This document shows, one piece after another, positions 61,507-64,000 of a stretch of DNA of 64,000 bases; position 1 is the stretch's first letter, and every line of letters begins with the position of its first letter. Source of the DNA: Streptomyces sp. WM4235. GTDB lineage: Bacteria; Actinomycetota; Actinomycetes; Streptomycetales; Streptomycetaceae. Both the position numbers and the translations under genes were made by a program. The stretch covers positions 1 through 64,000 of the forward strand of contig NZ_LGDE01000170.1 in assembly GCF_001279725.1 (NCBI RefSeq), written 5' to 3'. The notes under the pieces were generated by a model that was not told the origin of the DNA, did not search any database, and worked only from the letters and a program-made list of their open reading frames with translations.

Positions 61507-63051
61507 TCAGTCCCCGGGGGTGGGGTCCGCGGCCTGGTCGAGCCGGAACGCCTCGTTGCCGAGACCGATCCGGGCGTGCGCTTCGGGGCGGCGGGACTTG
61601 AGCACCAGCCCGTGCGCGAGGCCGCCCGCGGCGGCCAGTCCGATGATGCCGGGCAGCGCCCGGTTGAGCACGGAGCCGTCCTCGGCGCCGACGAGGACAC
61701 CGAAGTCCTTGACGGTGTAGACGGCGATGAAGAGGAGCGCCAGACCGGCCGCGCCGGCCGCGACGAGCCGCCAGACCTGGGCGCCGGCGGTGCCGCGGCG
61801 GACGAAGAAGGCGATCACGGCGAAGGAGGCCGCGGCCATGAGGAGTGTCACACCGAGGGCGCCCACGCTGCCCATCCAGGTGAACAGGTGCAGCACGGGG
61901 GCCGTGGGGTCGCCGGCCGGTCCGTCGTCGGTGACGGCGAAGGCGAGGACCACGATCGCGGCGATGCCGGTCTGCAGGAGCGAGCCGGTGCCGGGGGCGC
62001 CGGTGCCGGCGTTGGTACGGCCGAAGGCGGCCGGGAGGAGGCCCTCGCGGCCCATGGCGAAGGCGTAGCGGGCGACCACGTTGTGGAAGCTGAGCATCGC
62101 CGCGAACATGCCGGTGACGAAGAGGACGTGCAGGACGTCGGTGAAGCCGGTGCCCAGGCGGCTCTCGGTGAGCTCGAAGAGCAGGCCGGGGCCGGCGTCG
62201 GCGGCGGTCTTGACGACGTCGGCGGGTCCGGTGGCGACGGTGAGCGCCCACGCGCTGAACGCGAAGAACAGCGCGACGAATCCGACGGCGAGGAACATCA
62301 CCCGGGAGACGACGATGTGGGGCCTGCTGGTCTCCTCGGCGTAGACCGGGGACTGCTCGAAGCCGACGAAGGCGGCGATGCAGAAGCAGAGGGCGGTGCC
62401 GAGGCCGGCGCCCGTGAGGGTCTCGGGGTTGAAGGCGTGCAGCGAGAGGCCTTCGGGGCCCGGCTTGCCGAGGGCGGCGACGTCGAAGACGACGACGAGC
62501 GCGCATTCGATGAGGAGCAGGACACCGAGCACCTTGGCGTTGAGGTCGATCTTGAGCCAGCCGAGCGCGCCGGTGGCCGCGACCGCGATCAGGGCCGGTA
62601 TCCACCAGGCGAGTTCGATGTCGAGGTAGGTGGCGAAGAGGCCGGAGATCTCGAAGCCGAGGATGCCGAAGACGCCGACCTGCATCGCGCTGTAGGCGAT
62701 GAGGGCGACGAAGGAGGCGGAGGCGCCGGCGGTGGGGCCGAGGCCGCGCGCGATGTAGGCGTAGAAGGCGCCGGCGTTGTGGACGTGCCGGCTCATCTCG
62801 GCGTAGCCGATGCCGAACAGCGCGAGGACCGCGCCCAGCACGACGAACAGCAGCGGCTGGCCGACGATGCCCATGACGCCGAAGATGGTCGGCATCACGC
62901 CGGCGACCACCATCAGGGGGGCGCTGGCGGCGAGCACGGAGAGCAGCAGGCCGGCGGTGCCGAGGCGGCCGGCGCGCAGGGCCCGGTCCTGCCCCTTGTA
63001 CGTGCGTATCTCGGCGGGGTCGGTGAGCGTGGCGGATCTGCCCGTCGCCAT
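61507..63051 (-). CDS. APC-superfamily amino acid permease
   Basis: A 514-aa permease of the APC superfamily, distinct from the neighbouring one. The N-terminus LLLSVLAASAPLMVVAGVMP matches the substrate-binding helix 1 of the amino acid-polyamine-type branch. CIAAFVGFEQSPVYAEETSRP in helix 6 is highly typical. About 12-14 helices, with a soluble C-terminal tail. The ATG has AAAGGA 7 nt upstream. It follows the edge gene (38 bp gap) on the same strand, suggesting cotranscription. Substrate unknown. Confidence 0.85.
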   Translation of the reverse strand: MATGRSATLTDPAEIRTYKGQDRALRAGRLGTAGLLLSVLAASAPLMVVAGVMPTIFGVMGIVGQPLLFVVLGAVLALFGIGYAEMSRHVHNAGAFYAYIARGLGPTAGASASFVALIAYSAMQVGVFGILGFEISGLFATYLDIELAWWIPALIAVAATGALGWLKIDLNAKVLGVLLLIECALVVVFDVAALGKPGPEGLSLHAFNPETLTGAGLGTALCFCIAAFVGFEQSPVYAEETSRPHIVVSRVMFLAVGFVALFFAFSAWALTVATGPADVVKTAADAGPGLLFELTESRLGTGFTDVLHVLFVTGMFAAMLSFHNVVARYAFAMGREGLLPAAFGRTNAGTGAPGTGSLLQTGIAAIVVLAFAVTDDGPAGDPTAPVLHLFTWMGSVGALGVTLLMAAASFAVIAFFVRRGTAGAQVWRLVAAGAAGLALLFIAVYTVKDFGVLVGAEDGSVLNRALPGIIGLAAAGGLAHGLVLKSRRPEAHARIGLGNEAFRLDQAADPTPGD

Positions 63052-63089
63052 GGTGGCGTCCTTTCGGGGTGGGGACTGGGGTCGTGCTG

Positions 63090-64000
63090 CTAAGCGGTGC
63101 CCAGCGCCGCACTGCGCGCGGCGAGGAACGCCTTGTGCGGATCGAGGTCCGGATACGACCAGGGCGCGGGGGTCGCGTGGCGGCCGATCCGGTGGAAGAG
63201 GGCGGCGGCCTCGGCTGAGCGCCCCTCGGCGAGTTTGGCGTGGGCGAGGAAGTTGAGGTCCACGCGGTTGCGGGGGTGGTCGTCCCGCTCCCATTCGAGC
63301 CACCAGTCGAAGGCGGAGCGCAGTACCTGGCGGGCGCGGCGGCCGGACCAGTGGGAGACGGCCCCGTCGGGTCCGCCGTGGGCGGCGAGCACCCGGTAGC
63401 GCTCCGCGTGGGCGATGACGGGGAGCACGGCGAGCGGGGAGTCGGCCGGGGACTCCTCGGCCGCCCAGGCGGCGAAGTCGTACACCTCGTGGAGCGGGTC
63501 GAGGCCGCCGCCGGGCGTGCGCTCGGCGAGCTTGGCGACCATCAGGTGGTGGGCGTGGTGGTGCTCCCGGTGGCGGGCCCGAACCTGGTCGAAGTGGCGG
63601 CTGAACTCCTCCTCGGTGCCGAAGTCCCGGGTGAGCAGGAGCAGCCCGAGCCAGGGGGTCGGGTCGGCGGGGAGCAGCGAGGCCGCGCGTCGGCAGGACT
63701 CCTCCGCCGCCTCGGGTGTCCCTTTGCGGCGCAGGGCGGTGAAGACGGTGGCGCAGGCGAGCAGGGTGGCGGCGTCCGCGCTGTCGGGTTCGGCGAGCAG
63801 CCATTCGCGGGCCCAGGCGGTGGCTGTCGGGGTCTCGGCGAGGACGAGGACGCGGTGGCCCCGGCGGTCCCAGTCGTCGGCGGTGTCGACGAGGAGGGTA
63901 CGCGCCTTGGCCCATCGGCCCTGACCGAACTGGCCGCGGACTTCCACGAGTTCCATGTCGCAGAGGGCGGGGTCGAAGAGCTGGGCGTCCCGTTTGCGGG
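63090..64000 (-). CDS. Hypothetical helical-repeat protein, 5' end beyond window
   Basis: At least 303 codons; the frame stays open to the right edge (preceding residues read RKRDAQLFDPALCD), so the true start lies outside the window and the ATG at 63956 is probably internal. The sequence consists of helical pairs rich in Ala, Arg and Trp, such as RWAKARTLLVDTADDW and AKLAEGRSAEAAALFHRIGRHA, resembling tetratricopeptide-type repeats. No enzyme motif is seen. It is upstream of the permease on the same strand. Unknown function. Confidence 0.65.
   Translation of the reverse strand, partial: RKRDAQLFDPALCDMELVEVRGQFGQGRWAKARTLLVDTADDWDRRGHRVLVLAETPTATAWAREWLLAEPDSADAATLLACATVFTALRRKGTPEAAEESCRRAASLLPADPTPWLGLLLLTRDFGTEEEFSRHFDQVRARHREHHHAHHLMVAKLAERTPGGGLDPLHEVYDFAAWAAEESPADSPLAVLPVIAHAERYRVLAAHGGPDGAVSHWSGRRARQVLRSAFDWWLEWERDDHPRNRVDLNFLAHAKLAEGRSAEAAALFHRIGRHATPAPWSYPDLDPHKAFLAARSAALGTA

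Overview
The window is a block of high-GC actinobacterial core chromosome, almost certainly from a Streptomyces or close relative. The evidence is the very high GC with strong third-position GC bias, frequent GTG starts, chaplins, a gyl-type glycerol operon, mycothiol ligase MshC, a complete Pup-proteasome system, and F420-type and actinobacterial signature proteins. It carries 58 protein genes (one cut by the right edge) and one tRNA-Leu. I see no prophage, IS element, CRISPR array or integrated island.

Layout. 0-3.4 kb: a secreted serine hydrolase, an RluA-type pseudouridine synthase and a TetR regulator. 3.4-14.5 kb: a long minus-strand block with a HelY-type helicase, a diacylglycerol-kinase-like protein, tatC, tatA, two small conserved proteins, the WYL regulators pafC and pafB, two FKBP prolyl isomerases and pafA (Pup ligase). 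14.5-16.9 kb: a divergent MFS exporter/LacI regulator pair sits inside the proteasome cluster. 16.9-23.1 kb: prcA, prcB, an endonuclease VII-like HNH gene that overlaps the prcB start, pup, dop and the ATPase mpa/arc. Together these tag proteins with Pup (PafA), prepare or remove Pup (Dop), unfold (Mpa/ARC) and degrade (PrcAB). A ferredoxin diverges from mpa.

23.7-33 kb: a secreted hypothetical protein, TrmI tRNA methyltransferase, a site-2 protease with CBS domains, an Fe-S RecB-like nuclease, a NarL-type response regulator without a kinase, two tandem family-5 solute-binding lipoproteins without permeases, and a HAD phosphatase. 33-42 kb: cobalamin-dependent metH, then the glycerol operon gylR, glpF, glpK, glpD with a shared putative GylR operator. 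42-54 kb: a PAC2/ParJ-like protein, mshC, a conserved trio (PI3K-like, DUF3090, histidine phosphatase), CorA, a ferritin-like protein, an LLM oxidoreductase, an aldo/keto reductase coupled to a RecD2-like protein whose helicase motifs are decayed, and two small or acidic conserved proteins.

54-57 kb: a chaplin pair (chpC/chpH position). The long one has a single chaplin domain followed by a collagen-like Gly-X-Pro tract and a sortase signal. 57-64 kb: an M20 peptidase, tRNA-Leu(GAG), a zinc-ribbon protein, a FadR/GntR regulator coupled to a CynX-type MFS transporter under a perfect palindrome, two amino-acid permeases and an edge-truncated unknown gene.

Most convergent gene ends and several operon ends carry strong GC-rich hairpins lacking long U-tracts, as is typical of streptomycetes. 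The observations most worth following are the remodelled chaplin, the HNH gene in the proteasome operon, the decayed RecD2-like helicase and the several operator-like repeats.
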